Assembly: GCA_017963875.1 (NCBI GenBank)
Contig: JAGCTA010000248.1
Location: 1 to 6,012, forward strand
Origin: Victivallales bacterium
GTDB lineage: Bacteria; Verrucomicrobiota; Lentisphaeria; Oligosphaerales; Oligosphaeraceae
Direction of reading: 5' to 3'
DNA: 6,012 nucleotides
Shown here: one piece after another, positions 1 to 6,011 of the stretch
Layout of the letters: the number at the start of each line of letters is the position of its first letter
How positions within the stretch are numbered: position 1 is the first letter of the stretch
Notes under the pieces: generated by a model
Seen by the model: the letters and a program-made list of their open reading frames with translations, nothing else
The model's database searches: none
What the model was told of the DNA's origin: nothing
Translations under genes and position numbers: made by a program

Positions 1-833
1 CCCAGATCGCAAGGGCCATCCGCGAGACGGACTACGAGGAGATGACAAGCCGCCAGTGCTGGATAGACCGGCACCGTGTGTTCGGGAAGACGATGGACTA
101 CAAGTACAGCGTGACTGTCAACGGCGAGAAAAGGGATGTGTCGTCCCTGCGGATGTGTCTGTTCTTCGACCCCGAACAGCAGGGCGAGGTGCGAAAGGAA
201 GTGTACGCCAGGGCGACCGAGATGGAGCGCCAGCTCCAGAACATGAAGGACGACAGGGACAAGGTGGACGCCGAGACGGTTGAAAGGTATTCAAGGTATT
301 TTGACATCCGCCTGACCCGCCAGGGGAGAATCAGGTGCTTCTCCATGAACGAGCGGAACATGAAAAAGGACATCGCCAGGACCGGCTATTTTGCAATCCT
401 CGCAAATGCCATGTCACCGTCCAGGCACGACCTTTCCGAGATACTCGACATATACGGCATGCGCGACGAACAGGAAAAAAGCTTCATGTTCATCAAATCC
501 GAGCAGGAGGGACGGCGTCTTCGCACATCAAGGGAGGATACCACGGACGGAAGGCTGTTCATTCAGTTCGTGGCGCTGGTCCTGAACTGCGCGATATACA
601 GGCAGTTCCTTGCGAGCGATACGCTTCGGGAACTGTTCCCCACCAGGCAGCACATGCTTGAGGAACTCCGCTCGATAAGGATGATCCAGCATCCGAAGAA
701 GGCGAGGATGATTACGGAAATCGTCGGTCGCCAGGTCGATGTGTTCAAGGAATTCAAGATGCCTGTTCCTGTAAAGCTGCTGCCAAAGGACAGAAGGCAG
801 GAGTATGCCCAGGCTCTTGCCCAAAACGGTTAG
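1..833 (+). CDS. IS1634-like (IS4 superfamily) DDE transposase, C-terminal part, 5' truncated by window edge
   Basis: The frame is open from the left edge (first full codon at 3) to a TAG at 831-833, so the ATG at 42 is probably internal rather than the real start. Counting from that Met, the key motif is Y138-x2-R141-x3-E145-x6-K152, a perfect YREK signature. In the IS4 superfamily its Glu is the third catalytic acidic residue of the DDE triad. Just before it is GYFAILAN (115-122), the strand that opens the last catalytic block in IS1634-type enzymes. After it comes a hydrophobic helix (about 170-187). An acidic/basic helical segment at 48-85 probably belongs to the insertion domain. Family members are usually about 500-600 aa, so roughly the first half, including both catalytic Asp residues, lies outside the window. 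No frameshift or stop is visible. The enzyme would cut and insert its own element. Hand-counted GC of the first 360 bases is 58.6%, against about 45% in samples of the other genes, which fits acquired DNA. Confidence 0.85.
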   Translation, partial: QIARAIRETDYEEMTSRQCWIDRHRVFGKTMDYKYSVTVNGEKRDVSSLRMCLFFDPEQQGEVRKEVYARATEMERQLQNMKDDRDKVDAETVERYSRYFDIRLTRQGRIRCFSMNERNMKKDIARTGYFAILANAMSPSRHDLSEILDIYGMRDEQEKSFMFIKSEQEGRRLRTSREDTTDGRLFIQFVALVLNCAIYRQFLASDTLRELFPTRQHMLEELRSIRMIQHPKKARMITEIVGRQVDVFKEFKMPVPVKLLPKDRRQEYAQALAQNG

Positions 834-845
834 TGCTACAAAATC

Positions 846-879
846 TTGCAAAACTCACGTGGTATGGGAGAGTTTGCAA
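846..879. repeat. Imperfect inverted repeat just after the transposase, probably near the IS right end
   Basis: TTGCAAAACTC (846-856) pairs with GAGTTTGCAA (870-879) with one bulged A and a 13-base loop, starting 12 bases after the transposase stop. No T-tract follows, so it is not a typical intrinsic terminator. IS terminal repeats usually lie within tens of bases of the transposase stop, so the IS end is likely to be within or next to this structure. The left end of the element is outside the window, so the terminal repeat cannot be matched. Confidence 0.4.
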
Positions 880-957
880 TGTGGCGTTGGAGCCGATAGC
901 ATTTTGACTTCTTTTTACTATATTCGGGAATTGGAAGATTCTGTCTTGTTTACACGG

Positions 958-974
958 AACCCACTGAAAGGGTT
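958..974. repeat. Small inverted repeat AACCC-N7-GGGTT in the convergent intergenic region
   Basis: AACCC (958-962) and GGGTT (970-974) can form a 5-bp stem with a 7-base loop between the ends of the convergent transposase and DUF4838 genes. On the plus strand a T-rich stretch (TGTGTTTTT) begins about 12 bases later, which is too far for a standard rho-independent terminator. A role in ending transcription is possible but weakly supported. Confidence 0.2.
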
Positions 975-1026
975 ACATATTCATTGTGTTTTTCTGATTC
1001 GGAGGACTTCTGTACGCTCCATCACC

Positions 1027-1041
1027 CTCCTCTTGCAGGAG
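1027..1041 (-). terminator. Weak hairpin immediately after the DUF4838 stop codon
   Basis: On the minus strand CTCCT (1041-1037) pairs with AGGAG (1031-1027) around a 5-base loop, beginning 3 bases past the TAA of the DUF4838 gene. The stem is GC-containing and well placed for transcript 3' end formation. However, no U-tract follows (GGTGATGG), so it would be an atypical terminator or an mRNA-stabilising hairpin. Confidence 0.25.
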
Positions 1042-1044
1042 TAA

Positions 1045-3474
1045 TTAATCCAACTTGTAGATTCTCACATTGTCGATCCACAGCGGCTCGTCCGATTCGA
1101 AGAAATCCGCACCGAAATACATGTAGATACTATCAGCCTTCATTCCATTCCGTTCTCCTGAAACGTGGACAATATTACTGATGGTCTGCCAGCCCTTTGT
1201 GAGCCTGATGTTTTTGAAGGCATGGTACTGCGTATTGAATCTACCATTGCCTGAGCGCGGGTTGGTGAGGAACTCCGCTCGTCCTTCTCCACCAGTGATT
1301 TCTGAAAAGACATCGACCATGATCATGTAGAATTTACCATATTCCGCCTGACATGTGAAGGAAACCGCTCCGTTGACGACCTTATAAGCTTTTTCACCAT
1401 CGGAAACATGGGTGGAATCCAACTCGCCCGTCTCTTTGACTCGCCACGAAAAATCCATCGGATTTTCAAAGGAGCCATTGGCAAGTTGATTTGTGTATTT
1501 GACCCCAGACAAGATTTCCAGAATGGCTTTCAGGCGAAAAGGCAGATTACTGCCTTTCAGAATCTCCTTCAATGTCGTTATGACCTGTTCATCATGGAGA
1601 TGGGCGGATAATCCGCTGAAGTTGCAGATACCTGCGGAAATGATATCATTCCATTTCTGACTGACAAAGGGATCGTTTTTCAATTCCTCCTGGGCTTTGA
1701 TTGCAACGGGAATGGAATTGAGCAGTTTTATTGCGTCCTCAGCCGACGCTATCGTTCCATCGGGTTGTCGGTAAGCCGCGTAGATGCATTCAAGACTTTT
1801 CCTGCTCAGCCCCCATAGACGACTGAACAGTTGGGCACGGCGTTTCTGAAGCGGCGTTTCCGCATAGGCGACAACCTTTTCCATCAAAGAATCGAACATG
1901 GCGATATCTTTTTCAGTGATTGGATAGGTGTATGTGCCGCTTTCATTCAAGGGCATGTATGTACCTGTGCATGATAGCCCCCATGCCGTTTGTCCGATTT
2001 CAGGACGTAGCCAGTAACGTTCCCATTCTTGATAGTACTCCATAAGAAAAGGCGCGGCCTTTTTACCCACGGCTCTTTCGCACCATTCCCTGAAATGAGC
2101 ATCCAAATCTGCATCGATGTTCCAGTAGAGTCTAGAAATCAGGTAGAGTGTCGGGCCAGACATGGGAATGTCGTTATCAGCCTCAAGATAAACACCCCGC
2201 ACGTTGTAGTTCCAGGCCATTTTGAACATGTCTGCATAACTTTTTATATGCACACGGGGAAGCATATAGACATATCTGGTAAGACCGATGTTATCAAGAT
2301 AGTCATACAAAAAGAGTTTGTCGGCTTTTTCACTCCACATTTTCAGTGTTTTTTCAATCTTTTCCCTTTCGGAAGGCACCCGTGACCCGATGAGAATTTC
2401 ACGGCAAATCTGTGGAAGAACGTTGGAGGGCAGTTTGAAACTGGGAGGATTGAAGACTTCCCTGTACGCATAAGCCACAATATATATTTCAGGATGCGTT
2501 TTTTTCAGTTCCATCGCCACGTTATTGATCCACGTCCAGTAGAGTTCGGAGTAATCTGGATGCCCCAGCGTGTTCCTTTTGCCATTGACTGCCTTGAGAC
2601 AGTCGGTGCATTGGCAGCATCCGCCATTATCATTGACGCTCAACTCCACCTGATACCTCTTTCCGTGAATCGGATGAACAGGATTCTTGTTGAGACTTTC
2701 GCGGATGTTATCCACTGCGATCGTCACGGATGCGGGAGTGCTCCAGCAGGGCTGCCAGCCGTGCCGATAAGGGAGAAGTGGATTTTTCAGCGTCTTGTCC
2801 CACGTTGGCAGGACGAGTTTCTTCCCCCCGTGAATCGGCAGTATCTCCTGCGGCCAACTATTGTTCGGACCGTATTTGCTGATGGGGAAAGCGAAAAGAG
2901 TACTGCCGTGGCCGCCATAGAACCCCAGATTGCGAGTGTACCAGTTGTAATTCTGATACATCCGCCGATAGAAATTAACCGACGGGGACTTGGTCACTTT
3001 GACCATGGGAATCGACACATTCTCAATATGAGGACAGTCAGTTTCAAGATCGGCCTCATAACCAGGAATCCGTTGTTTTTCTCCAAGAGGGAACTGCATG
3101 AGAAACCTGACATTGAAATATGTTTCCAACAGATAGACAATCCCGCTCTTCACGCTGTTACGTGTGCCAGATATACGCATGGTCTGGTCATCGGGAAATT
3201 CGATGGTGAAGGAATCGTCCTCGAAACGCTGTTCCCTAAAATTGAGTTCAATAGCGTTTTTTCCAGGAATGTTCTCTTTGTGGATTTCAAGCGGATTTCC
3301 AGTGCAGAGTCCCGCGAATCGCGCCAAGTCCCCCGCCCAAATCGGAGCGAAGCGGTGTTCTGGCTGCAACATGACGATTACCGCCTGCGGCTTGCCGTCC
3401 TTGTATATCTGAAAATTGTTCCCGCCGCACAAAAGCGAAAAGCAGACCGTCAAAAGCAAGAGTGTTTTCTTCAT
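1045..3474 (-). CDS. Secreted DUF4838 domain protein with C-terminal CBM4/9-like domain (putative glycan-active)
   Basis: This is an 809-aa protein if read from the ATG at 3474. Residues 1-18 (MKKT, then a Leu-rich core) are a Sec signal peptide. The SLLC before Gly-Gly is not a good lipobox, so an exported rather than lipid-anchored protein is more likely. Residues about 22-130 resemble the GH67/GH20-type N-terminal accessory domain, ending in the typical GTRNSVKSGIVYLLETYFNV helix. The DUF4838 region spans about 235-500, with the family hallmark NDNGG (281-285) followed by C286, C287, C289 and C292, and a later VYLEADND segment with E431. A helical region follows (about 520-655). Residues 666-807 form a beta-sandwich of CBM4/9 type, opening with NGSFE and closing with LWIDNVRIY. 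DUF4838 proteins are common in polysaccharide-utilisation loci and in Lentisphaerota. I know of no firmly established activity, so hydrolysis of a glycoside is an inference. D282 and E431 are the acidic residues I would consider first. The gene is translationally coupled to the upstream creatininase-like gene. Confidence 0.85.
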   Translation of the reverse strand: MKKTLLLLTVCFSLLCGGNNFQIYKDGKPQAVIVMLQPEHRFAPIWAGDLARFAGLCTGNPLEIHKENIPGKNAIELNFREQRFEDDSFTIEFPDDQTMRISGTRNSVKSGIVYLLETYFNVRFLMQFPLGEKQRIPGYEADLETDCPHIENVSIPMVKVTKSPSVNFYRRMYQNYNWYTRNLGFYGGHGSTLFAFPISKYGPNNSWPQEILPIHGGKKLVLPTWDKTLKNPLLPYRHGWQPCWSTPASVTIAVDNIRESLNKNPVHPIHGKRYQVELSVNDNGGCCQCTDCLKAVNGKRNTLGHPDYSELYWTWINNVAMELKKTHPEIYIVAYAYREVFNPPSFKLPSNVLPQICREILIGSRVPSEREKIEKTLKMWSEKADKLFLYDYLDNIGLTRYVYMLPRVHIKSYADMFKMAWNYNVRGVYLEADNDIPMSGPTLYLISRLYWNIDADLDAHFREWCERAVGKKAAPFLMEYYQEWERYWLRPEIGQTAWGLSCTGTYMPLNESGTYTYPITEKDIAMFDSLMEKVVAYAETPLQKRRAQLFSRLWGLSRKSLECIYAAYRQPDGTIASAEDAIKLLNSIPVAIKAQEELKNDPFVSQKWNDIISAGICNFSGLSAHLHDEQVITTLKEILKGSNLPFRLKAILEILSGVKYTNQLANGSFENPMDFSWRVKETGELDSTHVSDGEKAYKVVNGAVSFTCQAEYGKFYMIMVDVFSEITGGEGRAEFLTNPRSGNGRFNTQYHAFKNIRLTKGWQTISNIVHVSGERNGMKADSIYMYFGADFFESDEPLWIDNVRIYKLD

Positions 3475-3485
3475 CACGCCTCCTT
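3472..3485 (-). promoter_or_regulatory. Ribosome binding site and TGATG stop/start overlap coupling the two operon genes
   Basis: On the minus strand AAGGAGG (3485-3479) is followed by CGTGATG. The TGA (3476-3474) ends the creatininase-like gene and its last A begins the ATG (3474-3472) of the DUF4838 gene. A GTG at 3477 is in frame one codon earlier but is only one base from the Shine-Dalgarno core, so the ATG, four bases away, is the better start. The one-base overlap implies translational coupling. Confidence 0.75.
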
Positions 3486-4325
3486 GTTTTCATGGACACT
3501 GTTTCGAAACATGATTCGGTCGTACCTGGCTTGGACGTCAGAAGCAAAACGCCTTACCGTAACATTGAAAAGTTCCTTGGCGAATTCTGGAGTGAAATTG
3601 CGGTATTCCGACAGCGTGGGCCGCAGGCATCCTTCAAAGTGCTCTTCCATCAAGGCCCCGTAATGCTGGGGATATTTCTCAGCGTCCAGATATTCAGGGT
3701 GGAAATACTCAGGATTGATGGCATAATTGACGGCGGTCTCCCATAGCCCGCCGTGATTGATCCGTTTTATGCCGTGTTCCTCGTAGAATCTGTCAATAAT
3801 ATCCCGATTGTAGTCCAGGGAGCCAACGGCCATGACCTCCATGCCATGTATGGTGCCCCCCAGTTCCGTTGTCAGTTCCTGAATCATGGCACCAGCGGGA
3901 CCATGGGAACCGAAAAAGACGCACAGTTTGAAATCAAGTTCCTCCGCAAAGGTTTCCAGCAATTCGAGATAAAGCGCACGACACACTTCCCTGCTGCTGA
4001 TTATTGTCGGATAGATATGAGGCTGGGAAAGATATTCCCCAAAAGGAATATCCTTCAGTTGCCGATGCTGCCGCAGTTCGTCCGCCGAAGCGAAGGGGGT
4101 CTTCCCTCCTGGAGCAAAGGGAATCATGGGAAAAACGATTCCGCCTGTTATCTCCGCCGCAGCAAGACACCATTCATATCCTTTGAAAGGATCTATGCCC
4201 AACACATTACACTCCTCATGATACTCCATCGGGCCTGCCGCCACATAGATGATGGAGGCGCGGCTCTTCTCGGCATCAAATTCAATGGGAGTAAGTTCTT
4301 CGTACTTATGCCTATTTCTCTTCAT
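3474..4325 (-). CDS. Creatininase-superfamily metal-dependent hydrolase, divergent
   Basis: This 283-aa protein is close to the usual 240-280 aa of the family and has no signal peptide, so it is cytoplasmic. The metal-site pattern is visible: P32-M-E34-Y-H36-E followed by D45 matches the PxGxxEQHG...D block of creatininase. H141 in GSHGPAG matches the family's NGHGGN loop. H191-GGLW-E196-T matches the HAGxxET block that supplies a late Glu. So E34, H36, D45, H141 and probably E196 would bind two divalent metals. The Asn residues of the NGHGGN loop are replaced by Ser and Ala/Gly, and there is no Glu two residues after H141 as in true creatininase, so creatinine is unlikely to be the substrate. 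Relatives hydrolyse cyclic amides, formamides or cyclic diketo-inositols. The substrate here is unknown. The start ATG (4325) has AAAAGGA (4341-4335) nine bases upstream. It is the first gene of a coupled operon with DUF4838, which suggests a sugar-derived substrate. Confidence 0.8.
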   Translation of the reverse strand: MKRNRHKYEELTPIEFDAEKSRASIIYVAAGPMEYHEECNVLGIDPFKGYEWCLAAAEITGGIVFPMIPFAPGGKTPFASADELRQHRQLKDIPFGEYLSQPHIYPTIISSREVCRALYLELLETFAEELDFKLCVFFGSHGPAGAMIQELTTELGGTIHGMEVMAVGSLDYNRDIIDRFYEEHGIKRINHGGLWETAVNYAINPEYFHPEYLDAEKYPQHYGALMEEHFEGCLRPTLSEYRNFTPEFAKELFNVTVRRFASDVQARYDRIMFRNSVHENKEA

Positions 4326-4386
4326 TATTCAGCATCCTTTTCTTCCAATTGGTAACGCCGCCATTTACCTGCCCACGTTTTCCGAC

Positions 4387-4402
4387 TTGGGACATTGCCC
4401 AA
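4387..4402. promoter_or_regulatory. Operator-like inverted repeat TTGGG-N6-CCCAA upstream of the hydrolase gene
   Basis: A perfect 5-bp inverted repeat (TTGGG 4387-4391, CCCAA 4398-4402) lies 62 bases upstream of the hydrolase start and just downstream of the candidate -10 box, over the expected transcription start. This is where a repressor would typically bind. It could equally be a small 5'-UTR hairpin. No regulator gene is present in the window. Confidence 0.3.
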
Positions 4403-4403
4403 A

Positions 4404-4432
4404 ACTATAAACGCTTATTCTGGCCATTTCAG
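4404..4432 (-). promoter_or_regulatory. Candidate sigma-70-type promoter for the hydrolase/DUF4838 operon
   Basis: On the minus strand CTGAAA (4432-4427, four of six matches to TTGACA) and TATAGT (4409-4404, five of six to TATAAT) are separated by 17 bases. Transcription would begin near 4397, giving a leader of about 70 bases. This is a pattern match by eye only. Because no terminator is visible after the ATPase gene, read-through from it is also possible. Confidence 0.35.
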
Positions 4433-4448
4433 GGCGAGGATACCGTTG

Positions 4449-5747
4449 TTATATTCTGTCAATCAGAAACTTCCAGGCGGGCACTACTCTTATGCCATTT
4501 TCCAGTTCACACTCCGTATCCCATGTCACGATAGTTGTTTCGACTGCACCGATATATTGTGCGGCAGACTTCAACGCGCGCAACTCACGTTCAAGCGTTG
4601 CGGGCTCGTTCAATTCATAACTCACCTGATAAAGGTGATATTCACGGTCGAATTTGTGGTACGCAATGAAATCGACTTCAAAGCCATCGCGAGTAACAAG
4701 GTATTCTATCTCAAAGTTCTTCCGTCTAAGATGAAGGAATACAAGGTTTTCAAGCAAATGCCCCCTGTCTGCCGCACGCTTTGAGTTCAAAGCCCGAATC
4801 AAACCGATGTCCACCAAATAAATTTTTGGGGGATTGACCTGCCTCTGGGCCATTGAATCCGAGTGATAGGGCACAGAATAGAACATATAGGCTTTGCAGA
4901 AGCAAGTGATATAGTCTCTAATTGACTCGCGGTCAACTTTATAATTGTTGCTCTTGAGTTCATTATAGAGGGCATTAGCGGACATCTTGCCGCATGGGTT
5001 ATGGAATGCCTTGAGCATGATATACTTCAAGGCACTCACATTCGTTATACCATAACGTTCGACAACATCCCTAAAAAGGACCTCATTTGCATAGCCTTGC
5101 AATTTAGCAGCCCAGACTTCCGCCGAACAATTCTGGACTTCAGGGAAGCCGCCAATCTGAAAATAGCGGTCAAGAGCATTCTTGATCAAATGGCTGGCTT
5201 TGCTTCCAAGCAAGGGCGGAATACTGTCCATTATAGAATGGAAGCGCATGAACTCCGCCAAAGATAGAGGAAACATCTCTGTTTCAACAGAACGCCCTCG
5301 CATCACCGTTGATATCTCCTTGGAAAGCAATTTCGATGATGAGCCAGTCAGAAAAACTTGTATTTTTCCAGAATCGATGATGCGTCTGACAAACACCTCC
5401 CATTTGTCAACATCTTGAATTTCATCTAGGAAAAAAAAGCACAGATGCTGATGATTCTCTGGGTGGGCTTCATAAAAAATCTCAGGAACAAGGCTCAAAT
5501 CCTGCAAGGTCATTCCGTCAAGACGGTCATCGTCAAGATTCAAGTAAAGAATTCTCTCCAAAGGAGTTCCATTGGATATCAGTTCATTGATTATCTGATA
5601 AACTCTGTAGGTCTTGCCCGTACGACGCATTCCAACCAATATGGATGCGTTACGTTCCATCTCATTTATGATGCCGTCACGTCTGCTCATTTCAGGCAGA
5701 ACATTATCGTAAAAGTCCATTATCAACTCGGTAAGTATTTCTCTCAT
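4449..5747 (-). CDS. AAA_14 / DUF4143 family ATPase
   Basis: This 432-aa protein is the usual length for the family. Residues about 30-165 form the AAA_14 ATPase: Walker A G39-MRRT-G44-K45-T46, Walker B FFFL-D108-E109 followed by IQDV, a sensor-1-like LTGSSSK (133-139), an RGR (150-152), and the FPLSLAEF segment (159-166) typical of this family. Residues about 195-202 (YFQIGGFP) open the DUF4143 part. Residues about 225-290 look like a winged-helix segment. The C-terminus (330-380) carries a restriction-endonuclease-like pattern with E333, E357-V-D359-F and then YQVSYEL, where the usual E-x-K is Q374-V-S376. Cellular roles are poorly known, and members often occur as solitary, mobile-looking genes in many copies. 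The ATG at 5747 is supported by GGAG (5760-5757) nine bases upstream and by an in-frame TAA directly before it (5750-5748). ATG at codon 10 is a less likely alternative. GC is about 45% in the parts counted. The next gene starts 123 bases downstream. Confidence 0.85.
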   Translation of the reverse strand: MREILTELIMDFYDNVLPEMSRRDGIINEMERNASILVGMRRTGKTYRVYQIINELISNGTPLERILYLNLDDDRLDGMTLQDLSLVPEIFYEAHPENHQHLCFFFLDEIQDVDKWEVFVRRIIDSGKIQVFLTGSSSKLLSKEISTVMRGRSVETEMFPLSLAEFMRFHSIMDSIPPLLGSKASHLIKNALDRYFQIGGFPEVQNCSAEVWAAKLQGYANEVLFRDVVERYGITNVSALKYIMLKAFHNPCGKMSANALYNELKSNNYKVDRESIRDYITCFCKAYMFYSVPYHSDSMAQRQVNPPKIYLVDIGLIRALNSKRAADRGHLLENLVFLHLRRKNFEIEYLVTRDGFEVDFIAYHKFDREYHLYQVSYELNEPATLERELRALKSAAQYIGAVETTIVTWDTECELENGIRVVPAWKFLIDRI

Positions 5748-5789
5748 TTACTTTGTCTCCAACATAATTGTTTTAGACGGCCACCTCCT

Positions 5790-5817
5790 AGAATAGCATC
5801 ATTTGATGAATTGGCAA
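5790..5817 (-). promoter_or_regulatory. Candidate promoter of the ATPase gene
   Basis: On the minus strand TTGCCA (5817-5812, five of six to TTGACA) and TATTCT (5795-5790, four of six to TATAAT) are spaced by 16 bases. They lie between the large palindrome and the ATPase start, with transcription predicted near 5783. The match is by eye and moderate. The position six bases below the palindrome is what makes it interesting. Confidence 0.35.
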
Positions 5818-5822
5818 ATAAA

Positions 5823-5876
5823 TTTGCGGAAAAAATCCGCAGATATTTAAATAAATCTGCGGATTTTTTCCGTAAA
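5823..5876. repeat. Large nested palindrome, 22-bp arms with 10-base loop; bidirectional terminator-like or MITE/operator
   Basis: CGGAAAAAATCCGCAGAT (5827-5844) is perfectly repeated inverted at 5855-5872. The pairing extends outward through one G-T wobble and three T-A pairs to 5823/5876, around the AT-only loop at 5845-5854. The core, A6-TCCGCAGAT-loop-ATCTGCGGA-T6, is the form of an intrinsic terminator on both strands. Each arm is itself nearly palindromic: GCGGA at 5826 and 5859, TCCGC at 5836, TCCGT at 5869. So either one long hairpin or two short ones can form. Terminator function for a gene entering from the right fits the position. The pairing that continues beyond the T-tract is more than a terminator needs, so a dispersed mini-element or a double operator for the ATPase promoter is also possible. 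Confidence 0.7.
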
Positions 5877-5894
5877 ACACAACAAAAAAACGCT

Positions 5895-6011
5895 CTATTC
5901 TCCATGAGGGTAGGTTCGACCTCCGAGGTCGTAATCGTTTTGTGGCATCTTTCCCCCAAGAGGAGAAGTAACAGCAACATTTTCTGTTTTTTCAGGGCTT
6001 GATTGGTGAGG
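5895..6011 (-). CDS. Possible C-terminal end of a gene entering from the right edge (38 codons, unidentified)
   Basis: On the minus strand one frame is open from the window edge to a TAG at 5897-5895, reading a hydrophilic tail with ...LGGKMPQNDYDLGG... and ending ...YPHGE. A chance run of this length is not rare (about one in six per frame), so the frame alone is weak evidence. Its support is context: the terminator-shaped palindrome begins 19 bases after the stop. I recognise no family. It could equally be noncoding. Confidence 0.2.
   Translation of the reverse strand, partial: PHQSSPEKTENVAVTSPLGGKMPQNDYDLGGRTYPHGE
5917..5931. repeat. Small perfect inverted repeat CGACCT-CCG-AGGTCG
   Basis: A 6-bp stem with a 3-base loop lies in the stretch to the right of the large palindrome. 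It sits inside the possible gene tail described for 5895-6011, so it may simply be coding sequence. No T-tract follows on either strand. No other structure is visible between 5932 and the window end. Confidence 0.25.

Noticed and set aside
856..861. CACGTG palindrome in the loop region of the 846-879 hairpin
   Set aside because: A six-base palindrome is expected by chance and has no supporting context.
3415..3474. Lipoprotein signal on the DUF4838 protein (LLC near residue 16)
   Set aside because: The residue before Cys is Leu rather than Gly, Ala or Ser, so the lipobox is poor. An ordinary Sec signal peptide is the better call.
2494..3663. Long plus-strand open frame (389 codons) antisense to the DUF4838 and hydrolase genes
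   Set aside because: It lies opposite two well-supported genes with recognisable domains, its translation has no family motifs, and no ribosome-binding site is evident. Such antisense openness is a codon-use side effect.
3753..4355. 200-codon plus-strand frame antisense to the hydrolase gene
   Set aside because: It fully overlaps a gene with conserved metal-binding motifs on the other strand, and the translation looks like no known protein.
5748..5765. Five-codon leader frame (MLETK) ending directly before the ATPase start
   Set aside because: It is short enough to occur by chance. The AGGAGG upstream is 18 bases away, too far to drive it, and would lie at or before the predicted transcription start.
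5911..5931. tRNA T-arm-like string GGTTCGACCTCC
   Set aside because: No matching acceptor, D or anticodon arms can be found on either side, so it is not a tRNA or a clear tRNA fragment.
5744..5980. 78-codon minus-strand frame (starting with a Leu run) overlapping the ATPase start by ATGA
   Set aside because: No Shine-Dalgarno sequence precedes its ATG, it runs straight through the large palindrome, and its KSADLF-type peptide is just translated repeat. The ATGA overlap is probably accidental.
5445..6002. 185-codon plus-strand frame antisense to the ATPase N-terminus
   Set aside because: It overlaps the Walker A and Walker B coding region in antisense and continues through the palindrome, with no start signal and no recognisable domain.
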